Shown piece by piece: positions 7,410 to 15,513 of a stretch of 22,116 nucleotides of DNA. The stretch lies in the NCBI GenBank assembly GCA_964372165.1, contig CAYJPT010000025.1, forward strand, positions 1 through 22,116. The letters run 5' to 3'. Origin of the DNA: CAYJAD01 sp964372165 (GTDB lineage: Bacteria; Desulfobacterota; Desulfovibrionia; Desulfovibrionales; Desulfovibrionaceae). The stretch's first letter is position 1; each line of letters starts with the position of its first letter. A model generated the notes under the pieces. The model was given only the letters and a program-made list of their open reading frames with translations, was not told where the DNA came from and searched no databases. The position numbers and the translations under genes were made by a program.

Positions 7410-10400
7410 CTATCGCTGTAAAACAGAATAGTTACGTGTACCATCCTTATGAAAGAATATTACACGCATGCGATTTTTTTTACTTGCAATGACACCATTA
7501 TCTTGCGCGCAAAGATTTAAAGGTGTTTCCTTGGTCACATCTAAGGTAAATGAAGCGTCAGCTGCATTGATGACTTTGCCATCTTTCATAACTGCAAGCA
7601 CGCCTTGGGCTTTGGTTTTGACATCCTTAGTTTTCCACGATGCAGATGCACCGCCCATACTTTCAAGACGTACTGCTATCAGTGGGCTTTTGTTTAATGC
7701 AATAACTTGAATGCAATAGTCTGGCTCTTGGTCTGGGCCAAAGGACGTTAAGCTCATAGTGTCAGTGGTTGTGGGGATAATTACGGCTACCCCCGGCTTT
7801 TTTTGGGCTGGTGCAGTGGGGGAAATTGGTGGAGTTGTAGTTTGTGTAGCTTTATTAACCTCACTAGTTTTGTCTGCAACAGAGGGGGCAGGATTACTTG
7901 TACTTACTTTATTTTTTGTTTCTTCTGCATCAGAACTAATGCTCAATATATCAACAAGTTCTTCTAATTGAGATAATTCCTTTTGTAATCTTACCAATTT
8001 TTGTTTGAGATCTTCTATGTTTTTTGGAGTGCTATCAGAATGGCTTTTAGGTTTAGATATATTTTTATCTATTGTATCACTAATCGGGGCGTCATTACCA
8101 ATTCCCACTACAGAGGCATTACCGATACTAATCATCATTTTTCTAATTTCTTCTATAGCGAGTTTTGTTTTTGTAATTTCATGCTCAATGATTTCTGCTT
8201 CGCGTGCGTTTTTTTCATTACTGGTGCTGCTTGATACAGTTGAATGGTTTTTATTAATTTTTTCTAGTTCTGCGCCACTGTTAATTTTTTGTTTTGAGGC
8301 ATCTTGTAATAATGTCATTACTTCTTTATGGCTTTTTTCTGTAGCTATATCTAAAGCAGTTTTGTTTTGCACAGTTTTTATTGTAATGTCTGCACCATTT
8401 ACTAAAAGGAGTTTTGTAACTTCACTGTGCCCATTAATGGCAGCCCATATCAATGCTGACCTTTTTTTTGCATCTAACAAGTTAACATCCGCACCTTTTT
8501 GTATAAGGAGTTTGACTATATCTATATGTCCACCTACACTAGCAAGCATTAATGCAGACCATCCATCGTTGCTTAGTAAGTTAATATTAGCACCTCTTTG
8601 TACAAGCAGTTGCACAATTTTTTTATGTCCATTACTAGATGCATAGTGTAATATGGTAATTCCCTTGCTATTTGCACTATTAAGTTTACTTCCACTATCC
8701 AGACTGGCCTTTACAAAATCATAATTCCCCTTATCCGCATACTCTAATATCTTAGATGGATCAGGTTGTGATGTGTCGTCATTTTTTTGTTTTGATAAAG
8801 ACTGTAATTTAAGACTCGTTTCTGCCTTAGTAAATTTGCGAGAACTGTTAAGCAAATGCACAATTTCCGTGTGCCTTTCATATTTTGCAAATTTTGCTGC
8901 AGTATTATTTCCAAACTGCGATTTCATATCTTTGTTAGCACCATAAGCCAAAAGTAACTTTACTATTTCCATATGACCACTTTGCGCGGCAAACATTAAT
9001 GCCGTAGACTTATTCTTATTAATGGCATTTACATCGGCTCCATTTTCAAGCAACACTTGTACAGTTTCCCTCTTTCCATGTTTAGAAGCAAACATCAATG
9101 CCGTTGATTCATCTTTCTTTTCACGCATCTCAATATCAGCACCGCCTTGTAAAAGTGCTTGTACGGCTAAATAATAACCATTTTTAGCAGCCTCTAGTAA
9201 GGCAAAACTACCTTCTTCATTTTTAGCATTAACATTTGCACCGCCACTCAACAATGCTTGTATAACACTGACATGGCCATTATAAGACCCAAATATTAAA
9301 GGTGAATTGCCAAAAATATCCGTAGCATCCACTTTGGCTCCATTTTGAATTAGTATTTTAGCACTATGGGCAGAGTTAACTTCAGCAGCATACATAAGTG
9401 CAGTAAGTTGTATTTCATTTACAGAATTTACATTGGCACCGTTAGCAATCAAAAATTCTACAATATTTGTGTGTTTTGCTTCAACCGCTACCATGAGTGG
9501 CGTAGAACCCCAAAAATTTGTTTCTTCTGTGTTGTTTGCAATGGCTAGTTGTTTTTTGACTTCTTCAAACTTGTTTTGTGATATTAATTGATGAAGCAAA
9601 GGGCGTGGCTTTATTCCAATAAAATAATCGTTAAACTTATCTGAGCCTGCAAGGCGTCCACTAGGCTTTAGAGAAAGGAAGAAAGATCTGCCTTCTAAAA
9701 AGTTATTTCCATTGGCTCGTAATTCAATAGCTGAAAGTGCTGATGCTTTGGTATCTATTTTGCCTGTGGCCTCTATTTTTTTATGTTTCCCAAAGTTTGT
9801 GATGGTTGCAACAATAGTATTATTAGCTTTGTTTATTTTGAATTGTATTTTAAAGGTCTGTATTGAATTTTTCCTGCTTTTATAATAACCTGGAGCAGGT
9901 TCTGAGGACATGCTATTAAGAACATCATTTAACGTTTGTGCATAGTTTTTTTGTTTTTGTGTTACTTCATTGAGGATATCTTGAACTTCTTTATCTCGTG
10001 GGGCAAAGCAATAAAAAGCTAATACGGGTAATGAATCTCCATATTTTTCAAGTGTTTTGTGCATTTTTAATGCGAAGTCTTTAACCCATCCCCTAGTCAA
10101 TTCTTTCTTTGCAGCGTCTCTAGCTTTGATTTTCTTTTCTTTATTGTAATCATCAAGCCCGATATTCGCTGTAAGATATATATAATTTGTAAAAGGATCA
10201 AGGTGCTTACCCCCGAATCCATACCTCAAAAGTCTATGCAATCTTTCATATGTTGTAGTATCAGTATTATAAGCTAATACGTATGCTTGGATGACGTTGA
10301 AGTATGTTTTATGACGCAATTCACCTATAGCATTATCGGTCCAAGAAGGTACTTTAGTGTCAGCTTCGCTTCTCCATATTAACGCTTGATAAACCTTATA

Positions 10401-11069
10401 TAGTTCACCATATTTATTGACGCGCTTTAGAGCAGTCATTGCTTCCTTAGTTGCTTCTTCACGATTTTGTGTAACACCAAGTAATCCAGCAAATTTTATT
10501 AACGTTTTACGAATATCTGCGTCTTCAATGTCCCCGTATTTTTGCATACCATTAAGTATATCTTCAGCTAATTGCTTTTCATTGTTAATAATAGCTCTAT
10601 CTAAATTTTTTAAAATTCCCCTTCTTGCAAACCAATAAAACATTTTATTACGAGTTGCCCAAGAAACATTTGCCTCAGAAATGTTATCTTTTTTTAAATT
10701 AAGAATGTATATATCTAGTCCTTCAAATAAATCCCCCAAGGCATGACGATTTGAAGGTACATCAGAGTGACCATAGGCTAATCGTGTCTTATATTTATCA
10801 AGGTGAGTATTAATGGTTTCATCTAATGAGTAACCTGTAGCTTCAATGGCCTTGCCAAATACTTTTCCTTTTATTGCTATATCAGTTTGGTCTATCATTA
10901 TAGAATTATTGTCTTTTAAATCAATACCATAGTCTTCACGAAAAATATCTCTATATTCTTTTAGAATTTTTAATGTACCTTCGGAATCCGTCATAGGGAT
11001 ATATGGCTTTGCAAAAGATAAGCTACTAAAATAGCATAGTAATATTGTAAAAAATAATATTTTTTTCAT
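7410..11069 (-). CDS. Exported ankyrin-repeat protein with two repeat arrays and the shared C-terminal module
   Basis: About 1219 residues. I start at the ATG at 11069 rather than the TTG six bases upstream, because the codons after ATG give a clean signal peptide (M-K-K-I-L-F-F-T, cleavage after S-F-A near residue 20). The ribosome binding site is weak. An all-helical N-terminal region (about 25-395) and a strand-rich piece (about 400-490) precede eight ankyrin repeats (about 490-748), a spacer, then five more (about 770-928). The T-A-L-M-x-A-A and G-A-D-V-N consensus is obvious. Next come a coiled-coil segment with E-A-E-I-I-E-H-E-I-T-K-T-K-L-A-I-E-E (a motif shared with the glycine-zipper lipoprotein), a Thr/Pro linker and the ~118-residue module shared with the 1311-residue protein. 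The ankyrin arrays imply protein binding in the periplasm. Partner unknown. Confidence 0.88.
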   Translation of the reverse strand: MKKILFFTILLCYFSSLSFAKPYIPMTDSEGTLKILKEYRDIFREDYGIDLKDNNSIMIDQTDIAIKGKVFGKAIEATGYSLDETINTHLDKYKTRLAYGHSDVPSNRHALGDLFEGLDIYILNLKKDNISEANVSWATRNKMFYWFARRGILKNLDRAIINNEKQLAEDILNGMQKYGDIEDADIRKTLIKFAGLLGVTQNREEATKEAMTALKRVNKYGELYKVYQALIWRSEADTKVPSWTDNAIGELRHKTYFNVIQAYVLAYNTDTTTYERLHRLLRYGFGGKHLDPFTNYIYLTANIGLDDYNKEKKIKARDAAKKELTRGWVKDFALKMHKTLEKYGDSLPVLAFYCFAPRDKEVQDILNEVTQKQKNYAQTLNDVLNSMSSEPAPGYYKSRKNSIQTFKIQFKINKANNTIVATITNFGKHKKIEATGKIDTKASALSAIELRANGNNFLEGRSFFLSLKPSGRLAGSDKFNDYFIGIKPRPLLHQLISQNKFEEVKKQLAIANNTEETNFWGSTPLMVAVEAKHTNIVEFLIANGANVNSVNEIQLTALMYAAEVNSAHSAKILIQNGAKVDATDIFGNSPLIFGSYNGHVSVIQALLSGGANVNAKNEEGSFALLEAAKNGYYLAVQALLQGGADIEMREKKDESTALMFASKHGKRETVQVLLENGADVNAINKNKSTALMFAAQSGHMEIVKLLLAYGANKDMKSQFGNNTAAKFAKYERHTEIVHLLNSSRKFTKAETSLKLQSLSKQKNDDTSQPDPSKILEYADKGNYDFVKASLDSGSKLNSANSKGITILHYASSNGHKKIVQLLVQRGANINLLSNDGWSALMLASVGGHIDIVKLLIQKGADVNLLDAKKRSALIWAAINGHSEVTKLLLVNGADITIKTVQNKTALDIATEKSHKEVMTLLQDASKQKINSGAELEKINKNHSTVSSSTSNEKNAREAEIIEHEITKTKLAIEEIRKMMISIGNASVVGIGNDAPISDTIDKNISKPKSHSDSTPKNIEDLKQKLVRLQKELSQLEELVDILSISSDAEETKNKVSTSNPAPSVADKTSEVNKATQTTTPPISPTAPAQKKPGVAVIIPTTTDTMSLTSFGPDQEPDYCIQVIALNKSPLIAVRLESMGGASASWKTKDVKTKAQGVLAVMKDGKVINAADASFTLDVTKETPLNLCAQDNGVIASKKNRMRVIFFHKDGTRNYSVLQR

Positions 11070-11095
11070 TGTCAATCTTCTTTATGGGCTTGTGT

Positions 11096-11416
11096 TTATT
11101 TATCAATTTTTCTAACTGAGTGAATTTTTATTTTACCGTTTTTGCCAACACTATAAACAGCTTCGCATTCTTTATTGGTTCTACAAATATTTTGTAATTT
11201 CATTGCATCTTCTGACATATTGGGAATACTAATACTGGAGCTATTTTCCGCATGTATTTTTGTAAAACCACCTCTATTGCCGTTGACGCTAAATTCACCA
11301 CGAATAGTTTTATTTGCGCTCGTAGCAAAAGATATTGAAGAAAACTCTGCCATATTAATAAAGTTCGCTATAAAAATGGTAATTAGTAAAATTTTGAAAT
11401 GTGAAGTTTTATTAAT
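11096..11416 (-). CDS. Small exported protein, apparently starting at an AUU codon
   Basis: The first ATG in this frame (11353) would leave an 85-residue protein without a signal or ribosome binding site. The frame is open further upstream to an ATT at 11416, which sits 6 bases after AGGAG (11427-11423), itself directly behind the S41 gene's stop. From ATT the protein is 106 residues and starts with a textbook signal peptide: basic N-K-T-S-H-F-K, core I-L-L-I-T-I-F-I-A-N-F-I, and a probable cut after S-I-S-F-A (residue 31). No ATG, GTG or TTG lies at ribosome distance. AUU is a rare but known bacterial start codon (infC, pcnB). The mature part has two cysteines (N-I-C-R-T-N-K-E-C) and no recognised domain. 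It may be secreted into the periplasm. Alternatives are a mutated start codon that has silenced the gene, or a sequencing error. Confidence 0.62.
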   Translation of the reverse strand: MNKTSHFKILLITIFIANFINMAEFSSISFATSANKTIRGEFSVNGNRGGFTKIHAENSSSISIPNMSEDAMKLQNICRTNKECEAVYSVGKNGKIKIHSVRKIDK

Positions 11417-11422
11417 GCGTAT

Positions 11423-11427
11423 CTCCT
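11423..11427 (-). promoter_or_regulatory. Ribosome binding site deciding the AUU start
   Basis: AGGAG immediately follows the TAA of the protease gene and lies six bases before the ATT. No other start codon is suitably placed, so this site is the main argument for the unusual start. Confidence 0.6.
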
Positions 11428-12618
11428 TTAATAGTATGGCATACCCTGTTCTAAAATAAGTCCCCTCGTCCTCTGCACAAGCTCCCCTACTGACGTATCA
11501 TAGCTAACAAAGTTTGGTGCAATTCCCCATCCGTCCCAGCTTTGCCCAAGGGGTCTCAGTAGAGCTTCGGTAGTTAGTATTAACTCATTACCGTCTATAT
11601 TAAACACGCTTTGAGCGTGAGCTTTACCAAAAGTATCTATGCCCATATTGGTGGCACGTCCTGTATCTACAAGAGCAATAATAAAGGCTTCAGCAGAGCT
11701 TGCAGTAAAGTCGTCTTGCCAAATAAAAAGCTTATTCATGTGCATAAAATCACCGTCCTTAGTGGTGCTTATGCGCTTTTCTTTTAAGGTGTGATCCTGC
11801 TCATCTGCTCTGACCCTTGCTAGGCCAAGGAGGGTGTTTTCTGATAAAAATTTTGCCGCGCAATTACGAGCAGCGAGTATATTGCCCCCGCTGTTGCTAC
11901 GCACATCAATGACAAGAGGCTGATTTCCAACTTTTTCTAATTGTTCCTCAAAAAGTTTGGGAGTGTTTAAATCAAAATACCAAATGCGAATACGTGCAAA
12001 GCCATCATGTTGGCTAAATTGCACATGTGGTCGCACAAATTTTTCACGTACTATATTAAATTCTAAAGTGGTATTGTTCCTTTCGATATAGAATCTAACT
12101 GGATCACCTACTAATCCAGCAAAGGATTTTGTAGCATTAGCAATGGAGCGTTCTCCTAAAAGTAGAATATCTCCTGCCATAATGCCTGCCCTCTCTGCTG
12201 GGCTATTAGGATAAGGTATGCATATTGTTTTGCCAGCTTTATTGCGGGCTACGAGCATACCAATGCTACCATAATTTCTAGAAGTTAATTGATTTTGTAG
12301 CATGTCATGTTTATCAGTCCACGTAGCCCATTTATCAAAAGATTGAAGAAAGTTTTGTATGTCTATAGATGTAGGATTAGGGCTCAAAGTAAACGCTACT
12401 AAGGCTGACAGCTCTGGTAAAATAAGGGCCTTACTTTTAATTTTTAAGACAATATCGCCAGTATAACCTAGTTTGGCCGTATTATTGGAGTTTGGTGATA
12501 ACCGTATGGTTAGGTCTTGGGCTAGTGTGCCCGCAAAAGCAGAACACACTAACCCGAAGGAGATAATAAGGCTTAATAAAAAAGGCCATATAGCATTATT
12601 CAGTGACAGAGAGTGCAT
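11428..12618 (-). CDS. Periplasmic PDZ-S41 (C-terminal-processing-type) serine protease
   Basis: A 396-residue protein with a signal peptide (cut after S-A-F-A near residue 29). A PDZ domain lies at about 115-193 (Y-G-S-I-G-M-L-V, S-P-A-E-R-A-G-I-M-A-G-D). The S41 core follows (L-V-I-D-V-R-S-N-S-G-G at 235-245). T-A-S-S-A-E at 305-310 fits the family's catalytic-serine box, and G-K-A at 331-333 gives the lysine. S307 and K332 are 25 residues apart, the spacing known for Tsp/CtpA Ser-Lys dyads, so it is probably active. It would cleave exposed C-termini of envelope proteins. A neighbouring lipoprotein or signalling protein is a plausible substrate, but that is inference. Its start overlaps the upstream lipoprotein gene by 23 bases, with AAGGA 5 bases before the ATG, suggesting coupled translation. 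Confidence 0.88.
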   Translation of the reverse strand: MHSLSLNNAIWPFLLSLIISFGLVCSAFAGTLAQDLTIRLSPNSNNTAKLGYTGDIVLKIKSKALILPELSALVAFTLSPNPTSIDIQNFLQSFDKWATWTDKHDMLQNQLTSRNYGSIGMLVARNKAGKTICIPYPNSPAERAGIMAGDILLLGERSIANATKSFAGLVGDPVRFYIERNNTTLEFNIVREKFVRPHVQFSQHDGFARIRIWYFDLNTPKLFEEQLEKVGNQPLVIDVRSNSGGNILAARNCAAKFLSENTLLGLARVRADEQDHTLKEKRISTTKDGDFMHMNKLFIWQDDFTASSAEAFIIALVDTGRATNMGIDTFGKAHAQSVFNIDGNELILTTEALLRPLGQSWDGWGIAPNFVSYDTSVGELVQRTRGLILEQGMPYY

Positions 12619-13096
12619 CTATTTCCTTATGTAATTCTGCAAGTTCTTTTTGCAATTTTGCAAGTTCGGCTTCACGCTCTTGAGTGTTTTTGTGGTTTAG
12701 GCTTGTGCGGGCGATTTTTTCCATATCTGAAATGCGAGTCTGGGCCTTGGCAATTTTTTCTTTTTGGGCTGTATCACCAGTGGCTTTGGCTTTTTCCAGT
12801 TGTTTCTTCATACTTTCAAGATCGCCTTGCATATTGCGTAGTTTTGATTGTTGCTCAGCAACAGTTAAAACTTTTTCTCCAACAGCTTTTTTTAGTTCCT
12901 CATTTTCTTCACGTTCCTTGGCTTGTCTTGCCTCTATGGCGGTAAGGCGAGCCTCGCGTTCTTTTATACGTGCTTCGTAGGCTTCTGGATTATAAGACGT
13001 AATCCCACCCTTAGTAGGATCAGTTGATTTTCCAGCGCAACCTCCCAATAAAATGATGGATAAGCATAGGGCCATAAAAATATTTCTTTTCTGCAT
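12596..13096 (-). CDS. Coiled-coil lipoprotein
   Basis: A 166-residue protein with a lipobox (I-L-L-G-G-C, Cys20), so it is probably an acylated envelope protein. Asp is not at +2 (sequence C-A-G-K-S), so the outer membrane is the likely destination. From residue 40 on it is one long Glu/Lys/Leu-rich coiled coil with heptads such as L-Q-K-E-L-A-E-L-H-K-E-I-D. A similar L-Q-K-E-L-S-Q-L-E piece occurs in the ankyrin protein. AGGAG precedes the ATG. It lies 22 bases after the glycine-zipper lipoprotein and overlaps the protease gene, so it is co-expressed with both. It could be a structural partner of the first lipoprotein or a tether between membrane and cell wall. No specific family recognised. 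Confidence 0.78.
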   Translation of the reverse strand: MQKRNIFMALCLSIILLGGCAGKSTDPTKGGITSYNPEAYEARIKEREARLTAIEARQAKEREENEELKKAVGEKVLTVAEQQSKLRNMQGDLESMKKQLEKAKATGDTAQKEKIAKAQTRISDMEKIARTSLNHKNTQEREAELAKLQKELAELHKEIDALSVTE

Positions 13097-13118
13097 AATA
13101 TTTTTCTCCTAGCGGTTT

Positions 13119-13802
13119 TTAGAAAGAACCTACAGCAATATTTGCCATAACATTGGCTTGCGCACGAGCTTCTTCAATTGCCAATTTTGTTTTGGCAATT
13201 TCATGTTCAACAATGGCGGCTTCGCGCTCATCCTTATCCGCTAGCAGTTGAGCAGCATTTGCTTCTTGCTCAGCCACAACTTTTTCCATTTGTGCAATAT
13301 AACTATTATTTTCTTTTTTCTTTTTCTCAATGGCAGCCTGCATTTTTTTCATATCACTTTTCTTGGCACTGCCACTTTTATATGCAACTGCAAGCCTTTT
13401 TGATTCAGCATCAAGTTGCGCAATATCTGCCTTGAGCTTAGTATTATATGCTGCTGTCTCCTTGCTCGCTTTTTCAGCAAGCTCTATGTTTGCATCAAGC
13501 CATTGTTCACGTGAAGCATAATCTTGTTTTTTCTTAGCTACATAAGCCCCGTAACCTGCACCAGCAATACCACCTAAAGCTAAACCCGCAGCTAAGAAGG
13601 CTTCCTGTCCTGTTAGTGCGTACCCAATACCACCAAGTATCCCGCCTATTGCTAAACCAATGGTCATCCCCTCAGCAGCACCGCTTGCAGTACTTTGAGC
13701 TCCTGTTTCAGCAGCTGGTGTGCCATCAGGGTTTTGTTTTGCTGCTGTACAACCAGAAAATACCAGTGCAAAACAAAGCATTAATGGAATAAGTTTTTTC
13801 AT
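13119..13802 (-). CDS. Glycine-zipper coiled-coil lipoprotein, TagQ-like by position
   Basis: A 227-residue lipoprotein (lipobox V-F-S-G-C, Cys18). A Gly/Ala-rich membrane-inserting segment (about 43-92, with G-G-I-L-G-G-I-G-Y and G-G-I-A-G-A-G-Y-G-A-Y) is typical of glycine-zipper proteins. A long coiled coil follows to residue 227, containing E-H-E-I-A-K-T-K-L-A-I-E-E. The same motif recurs in the ankyrin protein. In Pseudomonas, TagQ is the outer-membrane lipoprotein that anchors TagR. The present gene follows the SUMF1-like gene directly, so it is my candidate for that role, by context only. GAGGAGG precedes the ATG. The 58-base gap upstream holds a small palindrome. Confidence 0.78.
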   Translation of the reverse strand: MKKLIPLMLCFALVFSGCTAAKQNPDGTPAAETGAQSTASGAAEGMTIGLAIGGILGGIGYALTGQEAFLAAGLALGGIAGAGYGAYVAKKKQDYASREQWLDANIELAEKASKETAAYNTKLKADIAQLDAESKRLAVAYKSGSAKKSDMKKMQAAIEKKKKENNSYIAQMEKVVAEQEANAAQLLADKDEREAAIVEHEIAKTKLAIEEARAQANVMANIAVGSF

Positions 13803-13831
13803 AATTCCTCCTCAAATAGTTTGTTATCTTC

Positions 13832-13846
13832 ACACATTAAATGTGT
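13832..13846. other. Small palindrome between SUMF1-like and lipoprotein genes
   Basis: ACACAT (13832-13837) pairs with ATGTGT (13841-13846) around TAA. It lies in the longest gap in the upper half of the operon. It could modulate distal expression or be an operator, but it is too short to be sure. Confidence 0.25.
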
Positions 13847-13860
13847 TAGAATGCAATAGC

Positions 13861-15501
13861 TTATTTAAACTTTACTATTTTTGACAATTCGAGATAGTCA
13901 TTGTACCACTTTTCAACATTTTTATGTTTAGTTTTAACATATTGAGTATAGTGTTCTTGGGAAACAACAAGGCATTTTAATATTGCATCAAGTCTATTTG
14001 CACCAATTTTCTCTTCTTTTGCTTCTGATTCTTGCAATGATTTGTGGTTTATAAAATTTTCCATTGCTATATGTTGAGGAATAGCACTTAATGCTTCTAA
14101 ATCATCTGTATAATCAATAAAAATTCTTTTTAATGTTGCTCTAAATCCTTTAATTGAATCTAATCTTCGCTTGTAGCCTTCTGTTGTTTTATCTGCATTT
14201 TCATTTAAATCCTCTAGTGCATTAACTTGCTGCAATAGTAAAGTAATGCGCTGCCCAAAATCATTCATATTTCTGACCAATACCTTAGCCGCATCAGCAT
14301 GTGCTTGATTTGTTTTTTCTTGTCCGTCTTTAATGCCATCTTCAATAAAGTTTAATTCGCGTACCCACCTTTCGTTGCTATATCCGTTTTCGGGCAAGTT
14401 TTTTAATCCTACAATTCGCTCAATAGCTTTTTCATTAGATGCTTCTGCTTGATCGCCAAGGGGCTCCATGCCACGCCCAGCTTGGGTACCGCTAGTAATC
14501 TTTTCATCATAAGCTTCTTCAATTTCATCTATGGCATCGTTGTCAGTTAAAATGGGAGCTGAAATGGCTAAACGTAAGCCAAGGGTAATTTTTGCGGTGG
14601 GCTTTATTTCTTTGCCACTGCGAAAGAGATAATATGGTTCTTCGCGGCGTTGCGCTGAGTGCAGTTCTTCTTTATTCATGATATATGAAGCCCCACGGCT
14701 AGAAAAACCACCACTGCGTCCTTCAATATAGTTAAGATGATATTGGCTAAGAGTCATTTCTTGCACATTCCCAAGCATGTCGTGCAAACCCAATGGATTA
14801 GGCTTTAGTAAACCAATGTTTTTCATCTTACCATGCGACGATTTGGGTCCACCAAACCATTCATAGGCGGTAATTTCATCACCATAGGGGGTTGCACTTT
14901 CAAATATTGCTCTGTCCTTTGTTCTTGTTGCCATGCCTCCTCTGGCTGCAAATTCCCATTCTATTTCTGAGGGTAGGCGTATAAAGCCAGGATAATTTTC
15001 AGATTTTGGAAGTTCATCAAAGGCATTGGCATAGAGCCATTGGTTTAACTTATCAATAAATTGCATTGCTTCAAAATATGTAAGGTTGGTGACGGGAAGA
15101 TTATTTTTTTCTGGGCTGGATTCTTTGTCAGTTAGATTAGCAGGTAAGTCGCCCATAATGGCACGATATTGCGCGCGAGTAATTTCATATTTACCTAGAT
15201 AATAAATCCATACTGGTTTTTCAGATTCTTTATAAAAACTTCCTCCAACTTTGACTTCGGTACGAATCATGCGAAAATTATCGTCTTCGGCATCGCCCAT
15301 AACGAAGGTCTCGCCATCAAAGACACTTTTTCCTGGTACTTCTATGGGCCGAAAGGCAAAGCAAGTATTATCTGGGCCAGGGATAATTAAGTCATCGGCT
15401 AAAGGTTGCGGGTTACAAGCGCTTTTTTCTGTGGCAGCATGGGCAAAGTGTGTGATGCTGAGTAATAACAAAAATAACCAACAAAATAGTATTTTTTTCA
15501 T
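13861..15501 (-). CDS. Exported SUMF1/formylglycine-generating-enzyme-like protein with helical tail (TagR-like)
   Basis: A 546-residue protein with a signal peptide (cut after A-H-A near residue 22). A SUMF1/FGE-sulfatase domain fills about 60-315: R-L-P-S-E-I-E-W-E-F-A-A-R-G-G (175-189), L-H-D-M-L-G-N-V-Q-E-M (239-249) and the closing L-G-L-R-L-A (307-312). The catalytic cysteine pair of true formylglycine-generating enzymes is not seen, so the domain is probably a binding fold rather than an enzyme. A helical, coiled-coil-like tail of about 230 residues follows. In Pseudomonas, TagR is a periplasmic SUMF1-like protein that acts on the PpkA VWA domain and binds TagQ. Here the neighbours (VWA protein, ABC pair, lipoprotein) match that set. 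GGAGGGG precedes the ATG, 12 bases after the permease stop. Confidence 0.85.
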   Translation of the reverse strand: MKKILFCWLFLLLLSITHFAHAATEKSACNPQPLADDLIIPGPDNTCFAFRPIEVPGKSVFDGETFVMGDAEDDNFRMIRTEVKVGGSFYKESEKPVWIYYLGKYEITRAQYRAIMGDLPANLTDKESSPEKNNLPVTNLTYFEAMQFIDKLNQWLYANAFDELPKSENYPGFIRLPSEIEWEFAARGGMATRTKDRAIFESATPYGDEITAYEWFGGPKSSHGKMKNIGLLKPNPLGLHDMLGNVQEMTLSQYHLNYIEGRSGGFSSRGASYIMNKEELHSAQRREEPYYLFRSGKEIKPTAKITLGLRLAISAPILTDNDAIDEIEEAYDEKITSGTQAGRGMEPLGDQAEASNEKAIERIVGLKNLPENGYSNERWVRELNFIEDGIKDGQEKTNQAHADAAKVLVRNMNDFGQRITLLLQQVNALEDLNENADKTTEGYKRRLDSIKGFRATLKRIFIDYTDDLEALSAIPQHIAMENFINHKSLQESEAKEEKIGANRLDAILKCLVVSQEHYTQYVKTKHKNVEKWYNDYLELSKIVKFK

Positions 15502-15513
15502 ATTCCCCTCCAG

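Noticed and set aside
6826..7431. A 201-residue + strand frame opposite the AsmA-like gene
   Set aside because: Shadow of the real gene: serine/leucine-rich and without a start signal.
8005..8646. A 213-residue open frame on the + strand opposite the ankyrin gene
   Set aside because: It mirrors the ankyrin coding sequence, has no ribosome binding site, and its composition is that of an antisense shadow.
13861..15501. True formylglycine-generating enzyme activating a sulfatase
   Set aside because: No catalytic cysteine pair at the expected place and no sulfatase nearby. The neighbours point to a TagR-type binding role.
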